This document shows positions 33,186 through 42,665 of a stretch of DNA of 54,481 nt, in pieces. The notes beneath the pieces were generated by a model, which saw only the letters and a list, made by a program, of their open reading frames with translations, did not search any database and was not told where the DNA came from. The translations under genes were made by a program, and so were the position numbers. The DNA lies in NCBI GenBank assembly GCA_017440575.1, contig JAFSGY010000119.1, positions 1-54,481 on the forward strand, in the 5' to 3' direction. The stretch comes from Lachnospiraceae bacterium. GTDB taxonomy: Bacteria > Bacillota > Clostridia > Lachnospirales > Lachnospiraceae. Positions within the stretch are counted from its first letter, which is position 1; each line of letters begins with the position of its first letter.

Positions 33186-34252
33186 CGTTAGAGGTAGAAG
33201 GCATACAGTCAGAACAATTAGGCGATATGATACCGGATTTTGACATGATGGACAAGTTTTTGGAGGATTTACTACCTAAGAAAAGTGTACATGCGTTAGA
33301 TTTAATGGAAGATGTATGGAAAGGAGATTGGGTATTGAATCCTACATTACTATGGGATTATATAGCCGGAAATGTAGGGGGATACGTGGATGAGATTAAG
33401 ACAATATTTATTTCGATACTTGTGTTATTTATTCTGTCTTCCGTGATTACTGCTTTTTTAAGTACACTGAAAAATGAGAGTACAGCCAAAGTAGCTAAGC
33501 TCTTTTTTGTGCTATGTGAATTGATATTGCTGATGTATACCTTTCAGGAGGTATTAACCATTGTGAAGGAAACAATGGGGAAGATGACAGAGTTTTTGAA
33601 AATAATGATTCCAGCGTATATGATGTGTATTGCAGCGGCGGGAAGCGGGCTTTCGGCAGTGATTTTTTATAAGCTTTTGCTTGGCTTTTTATGCCTTGTA
33701 GAAGGAATCCTTGTTGCAGCGTTGCTTCCTATAGCAGAAGGCTATGCAATGCTTGGTGTTTTGGAAAGTCTTTTTGGAGAGAAGAGATTTTGCGGATTGA
33801 TGAATCTGATTAAAGATGGTGCTTTATGGGTATTGAAGGGGTTAGTTATGTTTGTGGGTGGTAGTGGTATCTTACAATTAATAATAACACCTGTAATAGA
33901 TAGGGCAAATATATCTGTTTTGCAGAGAACCGTAGGTGCAATCCCGGGCATTGGAGATATTGCAGAGTCTGTTTCCGGAATTACGCTTGCTTCTGCTATG
34001 GCAGTTAAGAATAGTTTTGGAGTGGTGGTATTGATTGTATTGCTGCTCATTATGATTGCTCCGGCATTACATATTATGGTGTTATTAGGAACTGTTAAGC
34101 TTGCAAGTGCCGTGGGAAGTATATGTGGAGAGAAACATATGACAGAATGCTCCAATTATATTGCTGATGCAGGTTTTCTGTTACTTCGTATGCTGGTGAC
34201 TGTGACAGCCTTATTTTTTCTGACATTGGCAGCGATGACGAATGTGACATGA
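33182..34252 (+). CDS. spoIIIAE: Stage III sporulation protein AE
   Basis: The large multi-pass component of the SpoIIIA channel, 356 residues. After a soluble N-terminal stretch (about 1-70) there are about seven or eight hydrophobic segments, with the conserved block IPAYMMCIAAAGSGLSAVIF and PGIGDIAESVSGITLASAMA. It lacks a clear signal peptide, unlike the B. subtilis protein, which is about 40 residues longer. The ATG at 33182 overlaps the spoIIIAD stop by four bases. A longer frame to 33059 lies inside spoIIIAD and is not used. Confidence 0.92.
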   Translation: MTLEVEGIQSEQLGDMIPDFDMMDKFLEDLLPKKSVHALDLMEDVWKGDWVLNPTLLWDYIAGNVGGYVDEIKTIFISILVLFILSSVITAFLSTLKNESTAKVAKLFFVLCELILLMYTFQEVLTIVKETMGKMTEFLKIMIPAYMMCIAAAGSGLSAVIFYKLLLGFLCLVEGILVAALLPIAEGYAMLGVLESLFGEKRFCGLMNLIKDGALWVLKGLVMFVGGSGILQLIITPVIDRANISVLQRTVGAIPGIGDIAESVSGITLASAMAVKNSFGVVVLIVLLLIMIAPALHIMVLLGTVKLASAVGSICGEKHMTECSNYIADAGFLLLRMLVTVTALFFLTLAAMTNVT

Positions 34253-34266
34253 CGAGGAGAAATAGA

Positions 34267-34770
34267 ATGGAAGAACTGGCGTTGCGTGTAAGAGCTTTTG
34301 TATATACCATGATATGTTTCCAATGTCTGATACAACTTTCAGCGGGAAATTCATTTTACAAATATCTAAAGCTAATATCGCAGTTATTTGCATTGTGTAT
34401 TTGCTGTAATATTATTTTTTCATTTTTGGGTATTGTAGAGGATGGGTGGAAACAGGCTGATAAGGTTTATGAGGAATGGGAGAAGCAATGGAAGGTTGAG
34501 GGAGAGTTAGGTAATATGGAGGGCCACTTAGGAGACTGGATAACGGAGGATGTGATGATAGCGTTCGAACAGCGGATGCAGATTTTGTTAGAAGAGGAGA
34601 GTGGAGGAACCTATGAGCTTGAAGAAGCTGTATGGAATAAAAAAAGGTGGGAGGTAACGATTCGTAGAACAGGGATACAGGAGAAAGAAGATTTTATAAG
34701 GCGTTTTAAGGAATCTGCTTGTAGAGAGTTTTCTTTAGGAGAGGAAGAACTGGAGGTGAGGATTCGATGA
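34267..34770 (+). CDS. spoIIIAF: Stage III sporulation protein AF
   Basis: A 167-residue protein with two N-terminal membrane helices (about 6-27, 40-58: FVYTMICFQCLIQL, LFALCICCNIIFSFLGIV) and a C-terminal soluble domain ending in EFSLGEEELEVRIR. This is the AF layout, with a ring-building-like domain facing the intermembrane space. The ATG at 34267 follows GAGGAG; the ATG at 34249 overlapping spoIIIAE has no site. It overlaps spoIIIAG by four bases. Confidence 0.88.
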   Translation: MEELALRVRAFVYTMICFQCLIQLSAGNSFYKYLKLISQLFALCICCNIIFSFLGIVEDGWKQADKVYEEWEKQWKVEGELGNMEGHLGDWITEDVMIAFEQRMQILLEEESGGTYELEEAVWNKKRWEVTIRRTGIQEKEDFIRRFKESACREFSLGEEELEVRIR

Positions 34771-35369
34771 AAAAGCTCATGGATAAATGGAAGAGTTACA
34801 TACAAGATTTGAAAAGTGGAGAAAAGAAGTTTTCAAAGGATGGTATGTTGATTCTTTTTTTTAGTGGATTATTGATTTATGTTATTTTACTGCCTGTGAA
34901 TAATAACGATAGTTATAAAATGAGAAAGACCGATGAAACGATAACGGATCAGAGAGAATATGAGCAAGAGGTCTTTCAAGAAGATTATCAGACAAAGCTA
35001 GAGTTGGAGTTGGCAGAGTTCTTGTCTGGAGTGGAGGGAGTTGGAGAAGTAGAGGTGCTGATTTATTTAAATACAACAGAAGAGTATGTTGTAGAAAAGG
35101 ATGCTCCTGTTCATCAGGTAACAACACAGGAACCGAATGGACAAAGTAGCGAAGAGAATAAGGAGGAGGATACGGTATACACAGTAAATGGAAACGGTGA
35201 GCAGGTTCCTTTTATATCACAGACAAAGCATCCGTCTGTGAAAGGTGTTGTCATAGCTGCAGATGGAGCAGGACAGGAGAATATTCGGATTCAGATTATA
35301 AGGACTGTTATGACGTTATATGGCGTGGAGGCAAATAAAATAGACGTTTTGGAAAGAAAAAAATCTTAA
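34767..35369 (+). CDS. spoIIIAG: Stage III sporulation protein AG
   Basis: The protein that builds the large ring of the feeding channel. A cytoplasmic N-terminus is followed by one membrane helix (about 27-44, MLILFFSGLLIYVILLPV). The intermembrane domain shows LAEFLSGVEGVGEVEVLIYL, a ring-building motif, an acidic insertion (about 115-140), and HPSVKGVVIAADGA with a C-terminal RIQIIRTVMTLYGVEANKID. 200 residues. ATGA overlap with spoIIIAF. Confidence 0.94.
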   Translation: MKKLMDKWKSYIQDLKSGEKKFSKDGMLILFFSGLLIYVILLPVNNNDSYKMRKTDETITDQREYEQEVFQEDYQTKLELELAEFLSGVEGVGEVEVLIYLNTTEEYVVEKDAPVHQVTTQEPNGQSSEENKEEDTVYTVNGNGEQVPFISQTKHPSVKGVVIAADGAGQENIRIQIIRTVMTLYGVEANKIDVLERKKS

Positions 35370-35443
35370 AAAAGTGCTATTCTGTGTGAATGCAGAATAA
35401 GATAGAGTAGAAATGAGAAAATCTTAGGAAGGGTATGGTTCCA

Positions 35444-36217
35444 GTGAAAAGAATATTTAGGAAAAATCAGATTATGATTACAGCACTTGCGATTATGATA
35501 GCAGTAGCAGGCTATCTGAATTTTGCAGGAGAACAGATTGGAGAGGAAGACTTTCTGGTTCAGGATGGAAGTGAAACAGCATTAACTTACGAGATGACAG
35601 ATATTTCAGATGAGGATATGTATGCAATAGCCATGACAGATGAAGCAGAAGGACAGTTTACAGATTATACAGATTTAGCAAGTCTGGATGCTGATTACAT
35701 AGGAGATGCGGAAAATTATCTGGCAGAAAATATGGAAATCATCGGTGACAGTGATGAGGACACACTTGCGATGGAAGTAAATGCGGATGCAGAAGCAGCT
35801 TCTGAAGAGGACGTGGTTTTGGAAGAAGTGCCGGGGGAAGCAGTATTCACTAGTGCAACTGGTGTGACCAGTCTTGCAGGTGCAAAGCTTTTGAAGGAGC
35901 AGACAAGAGCACAGAATAAGGAGGCATTGTTGGAGATTATAGATAATGCCAGTCTCACAGAGGAAGCAAAACAGGAAGCCGTAGACAGTATGATTGCTAT
36001 GACGGAAACGGCACAGCGCGAGACAGATGCGGAGATGCTGTTAGAAGCAAAGGGATATACAGAAACAGTCGTCAGCATTAGCGATGGAACCGCAGATGTC
36101 ATGATAGGTGCAGTTAGCCTGACAGATACCCAGACAGCGCAGATTATTGATATTGTGCAGAGAAAGACAGAGGTTGCACCAGAGAACATCATTATTACCG
36201 TTTCGGGAAGTAACTAA
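35444..36217 (+). CDS. spoIIIAH: Stage III sporulation protein AH
   Basis: The mother-cell partner that docks with SpoIIQ across the intermembrane space. N-terminal KRIFRKNQIMITALAIMIAV and AGYLNF are the membrane anchor typical of the family. A long acidic, Glu/Asp/Ala-rich linker (about 25-135) precedes the C-terminal ring-building domain (about 150-257, with AQNKEALLEIIDNASLTEEA and SDGTADVMIGAVSLTDTQ). I use the GTG at 35444 because AGGAAGGG is ten bases before it; the ATG at 35435 is one base from that site. Last gene of spoIIIA. Confidence 0.93.
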   Translation: MKRIFRKNQIMITALAIMIAVAGYLNFAGEQIGEEDFLVQDGSETALTYEMTDISDEDMYAIAMTDEAEGQFTDYTDLASLDADYIGDAENYLAENMEIIGDSDEDTLAMEVNADAEAASEEDVVLEEVPGEAVFTSATGVTSLAGAKLLKEQTRAQNKEALLEIIDNASLTEEAKQEAVDSMIAMTETAQRETDAEMLLEAKGYTETVVSISDGTADVMIGAVSLTDTQTAQIIDIVQRKTEVAPENIIITVSGSN

Positions 36218-36313
36218 AAAATGTAGTGTTTTTTTAGGTTTCATGTGGTATACTAAGGTGTCATAGTAACGTTGAGTTTTATGAGTAGAATCGTTACGAA
36301 GAAAGGAGTACTT

Positions 36314-37486
36314 ATGAAAAGAGTCTTTTTAATCGTATTAGATAGTTTTGGTATAGGTGAAATGGAGGATGCAGAACAGTTTGGTGATAAGGGAACAAAT
36401 ACCATCGGTTCTGTTTCTGCCAGCACCTATTTTGACGTTCCTAACTTGAAGAAGCTGGGACTTTTTAACATTGAAGGGGTACGCTGTGATAAAAAAGAGC
36501 CTGTAGAGGCGCCACTAGCAACCGTTGCCAGAATGAAGGAATTATCTGCTGGTAAAGATACCACAATTGGCCATTGGGAAATCGCAGGATTAGTATCTAA
36601 CGATCCGCTTCCTGTGTATCCGGATGGATTTCCACAAGAAGTATTGGATGAATTTACTGCATTAACAGGTCGTGGAGTGCTCTGTAATAAACCATATTCT
36701 GGTACAGAGGTCATTAAGGATTATGGTGATGAGCATGTAGAAACAGGAAAGCTTATCGTATATACTTCCGCAGACAGTGTATTCCAGATTGCTGCGCATG
36801 AGGATGTAGTTCCTCTTGAAACTTTATATGAATATTGTGAAAAGGCAAGAGAAATGCTTAAGGGTAAGCATGGTGTAGGACGTGTCATTGCAAGACCTTT
36901 TGTTGGTACATCAGGCAATTATACGAGAACTTCACATCGCCATGATTATTCCTTATTGCCACCTAAGACTACTATGCTGGATCAGATAAAAGCAGCCGGC
37001 AGGGATGTCATTGCAGTTGGTAAGATTAAAGATATCTTTGCGGGCAAGGGTATTACGGAATTTACCTATACACAGGGCAATGAAGAGGGAATCGAGAAAA
37101 CTCTTGAATATTTTGATAAAGATTTTGATGGACTTTGCTTTATCAATCTGGTAGATTATGATATGCTGTATGGTCATAGAAGAGATATTGATGGATATGC
37201 AAAGGCTTTGACATATTTTGATGAGAAGCTTCCTGAGATTATGGGTAAAATGAGAGAAGATGATATTCTCATGATTACCGCAGATCATGGTTGCGATCCT
37301 GGCTATACTAAGACAACAGACCACACAAGAGAGTATACACCATTTTTGATGTATGGAAAAAAGATGAAACCAGAAAATCTCGGAACACGAGATGGATTTG
37401 CAGATATAGCAGCAACAGTTTTAGATTATCTGAATATTGAGCAAAAGGTTTCAGGTAAGAGTATGCTTAGTAAAGAAATGAAATAG
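36314..37486 (+). CDS. deoB: Phosphopentomutase
   Basis: Converts (deoxy)ribose 1-phosphate to the 5-phosphate in nucleoside salvage. An alkaline-phosphatase-like metal enzyme: FLIVLDSFGIGEMEDAEQF near the start, the phospho-acceptor Thr in DTTIGHWEIAG, YDMLYGHRRD, and ITADHGCDPG with TTDHTREYTPFL giving metal ligands. 390 residues, normal. The ATG at 36314 follows AAAGGAG. No nucleoside phosphorylase gene is adjacent. A TATACT box lies about 60 bp upstream, but I see no good -35. Confidence 0.95.
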   Translation: MKRVFLIVLDSFGIGEMEDAEQFGDKGTNTIGSVSASTYFDVPNLKKLGLFNIEGVRCDKKEPVEAPLATVARMKELSAGKDTTIGHWEIAGLVSNDPLPVYPDGFPQEVLDEFTALTGRGVLCNKPYSGTEVIKDYGDEHVETGKLIVYTSADSVFQIAAHEDVVPLETLYEYCEKAREMLKGKHGVGRVIARPFVGTSGNYTRTSHRHDYSLLPPKTTMLDQIKAAGRDVIAVGKIKDIFAGKGITEFTYTQGNEEGIEKTLEYFDKDFDGLCFINLVDYDMLYGHRRDIDGYAKALTYFDEKLPEIMGKMREDDILMITADHGCDPGYTKTTDHTREYTPFLMYGKKMKPENLGTRDGFADIAATVLDYLNIEQKVSGKSMLSKEMK

Positions 37487-37504
37487 ATAACGGAGGAAAT
37501 ACAA

Positions 37505-39100
37505 GTGAGTAACATTGCAGAGGAAATAAATAAGAGGAGAACGTTTGCCATTATCTCGCACCCTGACGCAGGTAAGACAACATTAACAGAGAAGTTCCTG
37601 TTATATGGCGGGGCAATCAATCTGGCAGGAAGTGTAAAAGGTAAGGCAACTGCCAGACATGCTGTATCTGACTGGATGGAGATTGAAAAGGAGAGAGGTA
37701 TCTCTGTTACTTCCTCTGTATTACAATTTAATTACGATGGTTATTGTATTAATATCCTTGATACACCAGGACATCAGGACTTCTCAGAGGATACCTATCG
37801 AACACTGATGGCAGCGGATTCCGCAGTTATGGTTATTGATGCTTCCAAGGGTGTTGAGGCACAGACAAGAAAGCTGTTTAAGGTTTGTGGCATGCGAGGA
37901 ATTCCTATTTTTACCTTTATTAATAAGCTGGACAGGGATGCAAACGACACTTTTGAGTTGCTTGATGAGATTGAGAAAGAGCTTGGTATTGCAACATGCC
38001 CTGTAAACTGGCCAATTGGTTCAGGAAAACGTTTCAAGGGTGTTTATGACAGACATGAGAATCATGTATTGACCTTCTCTGATACGGAAAAAGGAACTAA
38101 GGAAGGCGAAACCACTGTTATTTCAATGGATGATGAAGATACATTGATGGAAGTTCTTGGTGATGAAGCATTAGGGACTCTTCGTGATGAAATTGAACTT
38201 CTAGATGGTGCAAGTGTAGAGTTTGATTTGGATGAGGTAAGACGTGGTAAGCTAACACCTGTATTTTTCGGTTCAGCGCTTACTAACTTTGGTGTAGAGA
38301 TTTTCTTGCAGAATTTCTTAAAGATGGCTACAACTCCGCTTCCAAGAATATCACAGGGTGAAAGTGTAGAACCAGTAGAAAATGACTTTTCTGCTTTTGT
38401 ATTCAAGATTCAGGCAAATATGAATAAGGCGCATCGTGACAGAATTGCATTTATGAGAATCTGTTCAGGTAAGTTTGATGCAACCAAGGAAGTGCGTCAT
38501 GTTCAGGGTGGGAAAAATATGAGACTTTCCCAGCCACAGCAAATTATGGCTGATGAAAGAAAGATTTTAAGCGAAGCCTATGCAGGTGATATTATAGGTG
38601 TATTTGATCCGGGTATTTTTTCGATTGGTGATACGGTATGTATGCCAAAAGATAACATATGTTATGAAGGCATTCCGACCTTTGCACCGGAGCATTTTGC
38701 AAGAGTAAGACAGATGGATACCATGAAACGTAAGCAGTTTATCAAGGGTGTGAATCAGATTGCGCAGGAAGGTGCGATTCAGATATTCCAAGAGTTCAAC
38801 ACTGGTATGGAAGAGATTATCGTTGGTGTTGTAGGTGTCTTGCAGTTCGATGTTTTAAAGTACAGACTGGAAAATGAGTATAATGTAGAAATCAAGCTTG
38901 AGCCATTGCCATACGAGCATATTAGGTGGATTGAGAATAAGGATGAAGTGGATCTGGCGAAGCTGACCGGTACCTCTGATATGAAGAAGATTAAGGACTT
39001 AAAGGGTAATCCTTTGCTTCTGTTTATCAATCAGTGGAGTATTGGTATGACATTAGATAGAAACAAGGGATTAGTACTTTCAGAATTTGGACGTGGATAA
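37505..39100 (+). CDS. prfC: Peptide chain release factor 3
   Basis: GTPase that removes RF1 or RF2 from the ribosome after peptide release. G motifs: SHPDAGKTTLTEKFL, then EKERGISVTSS, DTPGHQDFSEDTYRTL, and INKLDRD. 531 residues, normal for RF3 and clearly not EF-G or TetM, from the RF3-specific DPGIFSIGD and C-terminal RWIENKDEV. It starts with GTG at 37505 after a GGAGG. It follows deoB by 18 bases and is followed by a lipoprotein gene four bases downstream. Confidence 0.95.
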   Translation: MSNIAEEINKRRTFAIISHPDAGKTTLTEKFLLYGGAINLAGSVKGKATARHAVSDWMEIEKERGISVTSSVLQFNYDGYCINILDTPGHQDFSEDTYRTLMAADSAVMVIDASKGVEAQTRKLFKVCGMRGIPIFTFINKLDRDANDTFELLDEIEKELGIATCPVNWPIGSGKRFKGVYDRHENHVLTFSDTEKGTKEGETTVISMDDEDTLMEVLGDEALGTLRDEIELLDGASVEFDLDEVRRGKLTPVFFGSALTNFGVEIFLQNFLKMATTPLPRISQGESVEPVENDFSAFVFKIQANMNKAHRDRIAFMRICSGKFDATKEVRHVQGGKNMRLSQPQQIMADERKILSEAYAGDIIGVFDPGIFSIGDTVCMPKDNICYEGIPTFAPEHFARVRQMDTMKRKQFIKGVNQIAQEGAIQIFQEFNTGMEEIIVGVVGVLQFDVLKYRLENEYNVEIKLEPLPYEHIRWIENKDEVDLAKLTGTSDMKKIKDLKGNPLLLFINQWSIGMTLDRNKGLVLSEFGRG

Positions 39101-39104
39101 TTAG

Positions 39105-40346
39105 ATGATATATAGAGCTGCTTTTCGAAATATTCAGATTTGTTTTTTGTTATCATGCATTGTTTGCATGATGGCAGGCTGTACGAATGATAAAGCAATA
39201 ACAGAAGAGATTCCACAAAATATGGAACAGTCTGTGGAGTTACCATCAGAGACAGGGCATGTTCAGCCTTCACAACAGGAAACTGAGGAGAAAACAGAAA
39301 CTTCTCGGGCTGCAATAGAGGAAGAACGTATGCAGAGCGTATCGGAGATATATTATGCGTATCATACGTTGGACGAGTCTGGGAGAATGCTGTATTTGGA
39401 ATTATTGGATATTCTAAAAGGGAGACAGGAGAATATTACCATTTCCACAACAGATATAGAGCAGTTAAATCATGTATTTACTTGTGTGATGCATGACCAC
39501 CCGGAGCTTTTTTTCGTAGAGGGGTATCAGTATACAAAGTATACTGTTGGTGACAGGATTACCAGTATTTCCTTCTTTGGAACATATTCGATGACAGAGG
39601 AAGAGATAGCACGTAGTCAACAGGAAATAGATGAGTATGTAGATATATGCCTTGAGGGAATGCCACAGACAGAGGATGAATATAGCAAGATAAAATATCT
39701 GTATGAATATCTGATTCATCAGACAGAATATGACAGAGAAGCACCGAATAATCAAAATATCTGTTCTGTTTTTATTGGAAAGCGTTCTGTGTGTCAGGGA
39801 TATGCTAAGGCATTACAGTATCTGATGCAGAAGGCAGGAATGGTATCGGTTTTGGTTACTGGTTATACGCAACAGGAAGGACATGCATGGAATCTCGTAC
39901 GAGTGAATGGCGCATACTATTATGTAGATACTACATGGGGGGATGCCTCTTATACCTTTGAGGATGAGGAAAATGCATATGTTGGAGAGATGCCGCCTAT
40001 TAATTATGATTATTTCCTAGTCACGACAAAGGAACTTTATGTTACACATGAGCCGGATTTTCTGATTCGGTTACCGGAGTGCGAAGAAGAGAAAGATAAT
40101 TATTACGTTAGGGAAGGTTTATATTTTACTAATTACGATGAGGACAAGCTGAAACTCATTTTTGAACAGGCATCTATGGATGAAGCGGGATATGTTATGT
40201 TTAAATGTAGCGATGAGCAGGTTTTTAATACGATTAAGCAGAAGCTGATTGAACAGCAGGGGGTATTTCGATTTATACAGGATCAGGGTGCGACAATTGC
40301 ATATACAGATAATCGCGTACAAAGAACGTTTAGCTTTTGGCTGTAG
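39105..40346 (+). CDS. Lipoprotein with transglutaminase-like (papain-fold) domain
   Basis: An N-terminal signal peptide ending in a lipobox (MMAGC, Cys26) anchors it outside the membrane. A Glu/Thr-rich linker (about 30-70) follows. The transglutaminase-like core has Cys230 in SVCQGYAKALQYL, His260 in EGHAWNLVRV, and Asp275 in YYVDTTWGD, a complete catalytic triad. In bacteria such domains act as cysteine peptidases or cross-linking enzymes. The C-terminal 100 residues may be a separate beta domain. It begins four bases after prfC with no clear Shine-Dalgarno, so it may be translated by coupling. The substrate is unknown. Confidence 0.88.
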   Translation: MIYRAAFRNIQICFLLSCIVCMMAGCTNDKAITEEIPQNMEQSVELPSETGHVQPSQQETEEKTETSRAAIEEERMQSVSEIYYAYHTLDESGRMLYLELLDILKGRQENITISTTDIEQLNHVFTCVMHDHPELFFVEGYQYTKYTVGDRITSISFFGTYSMTEEEIARSQQEIDEYVDICLEGMPQTEDEYSKIKYLYEYLIHQTEYDREAPNNQNICSVFIGKRSVCQGYAKALQYLMQKAGMVSVLVTGYTQQEGHAWNLVRVNGAYYYVDTTWGDASYTFEDEENAYVGEMPPINYDYFLVTTKELYVTHEPDFLIRLPECEEEKDNYYVREGLYFTNYDEDKLKLIFEQASMDEAGYVMFKCSDEQVFNTIKQKLIEQQGVFRFIQDQGATIAYTDNRVQRTFSFWL

Positions 40347-40428
40347 ATTGGACTAGGCAAAAAACAATCAGTTTGTTATAATCATATAAAGAATGCTCCA
40401 TAAAATGAGAAAATGGGAGGTTTGAATC

Positions 40429-40815
40429 ATGGAAAAAGAAATGGATAAGAGCACATATGTGTTGGAAAATGGCGAAGGCTTTGGAACTGTTAAGATTGCA
40501 AATGATGTAGTGGCAATGATTGCAGGGCTTGCGGCAACTGAGGTGAGCGGTGTAAGCGCAATGGTTGGAAATATTACCAATGAGTTCATGGGTAAGGTTG
40601 GTATGAAGAAACAGCCTAAAGGAGTTAAGGTTGATATCATTGACAAGACGGTTTCCGTAGAATTGGCAGTGAATCTTGACTATGGCTTTAATATTCCTAC
40701 AACATGTAGTAAGGTGCAGGAAAAGGTAAAGAGTGCAATCGAGACCATGACAGGTCTTGAGGTAGCAGATGTTAATATCAGAATCGTTGGTATTAACATG
40801 ACGGATAATAAATAG
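40429..40815 (+). CDS. Asp23/Gls24 family envelope stress protein (YqhY-like)
   Basis: A 128-residue protein with the Asp23 signature: GTVKIANDVVAMIAGLAATE, EVSGVSAMVGNI, VDIIDKTVSVELAVNLDYG and TGLEVADVNIRIVGI. No signal peptide. Location just before nusB matches yqhY of Firmicutes, which is linked to fatty-acid synthesis and acetyl-CoA carboxylase; accBC genes are not here. A TATAAT lies about 50 bp upstream. GGGAGG precedes the ATG. Confidence 0.9.
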   Translation: MEKEMDKSTYVLENGEGFGTVKIANDVVAMIAGLAATEVSGVSAMVGNITNEFMGKVGMKKQPKGVKVDIIDKTVSVELAVNLDYGFNIPTTCSKVQEKVKSAIETMTGLEVADVNIRIVGINMTDNK

Positions 40816-40843
40816 AAAAACCTAAAACAGAGGATAGAATCAA

Positions 40844-41242
40844 ATGAGCAGAAGAGAGCTTAGAGAACAAATTTTTAAATTCATTTTCAGGGTAGAGTTT
40901 CATGACATCGAAGAGATGGCAGAGCAGGAAAAGCTCTTTTTTGAAGATGATGAGCTTGTAATAAAGGAAGAGGATGCCGCATATATTTCAGAGAAGAGTA
41001 ATAAGATACTCCAGAAGCTGGAAGAGATTGACGGACTGATTAATCAGTATGCAAAGGGATGGACAACGGAGCGAATGAGCAAGGTTGATCTCACGATTAT
41101 CCGTCTTGCGGTATATGAGATTAAGTATGATGAGGATGTTCCGGCAGGCGTTGCTATTAATGAGGCAGTAGAGATTGCAAAGAAGTTTGGACAGGAAGAG
41201 TCATCAGGCTTTGTAAATGGTGTCCTTGCAAAGTTTGTATAA
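40844..41242 (+). CDS. nusB: Transcription antitermination factor NusB
   Basis: Binds boxA RNA with S10 (NusE) for rRNA antitermination. An all-helical protein of 132 residues with the signatures SRRELREQIFKFIFRVEF, RMSKVDLTIIRLAVYEIKYD and VPAGVAINEAVEIAKKFG, SSGFVNGVLAKF. GAGG precedes the ATG. It is followed two bases later by xseA, the common nusB-xseA-xseB order. Confidence 0.95.
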   Translation: MSRRELREQIFKFIFRVEFHDIEEMAEQEKLFFEDDELVIKEEDAAYISEKSNKILQKLEEIDGLINQYAKGWTTERMSKVDLTIIRLAVYEIKYDEDVPAGVAINEAVEIAKKFGQEESSGFVNGVLAKFV

Positions 41243-41244
41243 GT

Positions 41245-42474
41245 ATGGGAATGAAGAATGTATATACGGTTGCGCAGGTGAATTCATACATTAAAAATAT
41301 GTTTACACAGGATTATCTGTTGCGAGCTGTATTTGTTAAGGGAGAAGTGAGTAATTGTAAATATCATTCTTCCGGGCATATATATTTTACTCTCAAGGAT
41401 GATAAAGGAACTATAGCGTGTGTTATGTTTGCCGGCAATCGTGCCGGCCTTTCTTTCAAAATGGAGGAAGGCCAGATGGTAGTGGTTGGCGGTAACATTG
41501 ACGTATATGAAAGAGATGGCAAGTATCAGCTTTATGCGAAACAAATCGTGCTTGATGGTTCAGGACTTTTATATGAGAAGTATGAAAGATTAAAACGTGA
41601 ACTTGAAGAGATGGGTATGTTTGCACCTGAGTATAAGCAGTCGATTCCTAAGTATATTAAGACTTTAGGTGTGGTAACAGCACCTACAGGCGCAGCGGTT
41701 CGGGATATTATTAACATTGCAACCAGAAGAAATCCATATATTCAGATTATTTTGTATCCGGCAATCGTACAAGGGGAACAGGCAGCAAAGAGTATTGTGA
41801 ATGGAATTCATGCTTTAGAGCGCTTGGGTGTCGACACGATGATTGTAGGAAGAGGCGGAGGATCCATAGAAGATTTATGGGCATTTAATGAACAGATTGT
41901 TGCGCAGGCAGTATTTGATTGTCAGGTTCCTATTATTTCCGCAGTAGGGCATGAGACAGATACTACCATTATTGATTATGTGGCTGATTTGCGCGCACCG
42001 ACTCCTTCTGCGGCGGCAGAGCTTGCTGTTTATGATTATCAGCAGCTTATGGAGCGTATTGAGTCTTATCGAGATACCTTGAAGCTCCGAATGGAGAAGC
42101 AGATAGAGAGAAAACAGAATACGCTTTCCACATATAAGCTTCATTTGAAATATTTGAGTCCCCTGAATCAGATTCAGGAGAAGAGAATGTTGAGTATGGA
42201 TTTAGAAGGAAAGCTGGAAACAGGAATGAAGAGGAAGCTGACGGCAAAAAGGCATGAGCTTGCTCTTATCGTTGAGCGTATGAAAGGATTATCGCCACTG
42301 GATAAGTTAAGTCAAGGATATGCTTTTGTAGAGGACACGCAAGGGAAGGTCATTCATGATATAGCACAGATAAGAGAAAAGGATTTATTGCAAATCTATG
42401 TGAAAAATGGAACAATCCTTGCAGAAGTGAAGGATGCAAAACAATTGGAGGGTGAAAAGTGGCAAAGGAATTGA
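41245..42474 (+). CDS. xseA: Exodeoxyribonuclease VII large subunit
   Basis: Catalytic subunit of the ATP-independent single-strand DNA exonuclease. N-terminal OB-fold: YLLRAVFVKGEVSNCKYHS, GHIYFTLKDDKGTIACVMF; catalytic domain: GVVTAPTGAAVRDI, VGRGGGSIEDLWAFN, ISAVGHETDTTIIDYVADLR, APTPSAAAELA. The C-terminal part (about 265-360) is a coiled coil that binds the small subunits. 409 residues, slightly short but complete. It overlaps xseB. Confidence 0.95.
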   Translation: MGMKNVYTVAQVNSYIKNMFTQDYLLRAVFVKGEVSNCKYHSSGHIYFTLKDDKGTIACVMFAGNRAGLSFKMEEGQMVVVGGNIDVYERDGKYQLYAKQIVLDGSGLLYEKYERLKRELEEMGMFAPEYKQSIPKYIKTLGVVTAPTGAAVRDIINIATRRNPYIQIILYPAIVQGEQAAKSIVNGIHALERLGVDTMIVGRGGGSIEDLWAFNEQIVAQAVFDCQVPIISAVGHETDTTIIDYVADLRAPTPSAAAELAVYDYQQLMERIESYRDTLKLRMEKQIERKQNTLSTYKLHLKYLSPLNQIQEKRMLSMDLEGKLETGMKRKLTAKRHELALIVERMKGLSPLDKLSQGYAFVEDTQGKVIHDIAQIREKDLLQIYVKNGTILAEVKDAKQLEGEKWQRN

Positions 42475-42665
42475 CGCTTGAGCAGATGTTTGAAAAATTA
42501 GAGGAATCTATCGAGAAGCTGGAACGGGAAGATATTTCATTAGAGGATTCGTTTAAAATATATCGGGAAGGTATGAAGCTGATTCAGACATGTAACGAGA
42601 AGATTGATAAGGTCGAGAAGGAAGTGCTGAAGTTAAGCGAAAATGGTGAACTGAATGAATTTTAA
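42459..42665 (+). CDS. xseB: Exodeoxyribonuclease VII small subunit
   Basis: A 68-residue helical hairpin: LTLEQMFEKLEESIEKLERE, SLEDSFKIYREGMKLIQTC. GTG start with GGAGGG seven bases before it, inside the end of xseA; it overlaps the next gene by 11 bases. Several small subunits bind each XseA. Confidence 0.94.
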   Translation: MAKELTLEQMFEKLEESIEKLEREDISLEDSFKIYREGMKLIQTCNEKIDKVEKEVLKLSENGELNEF

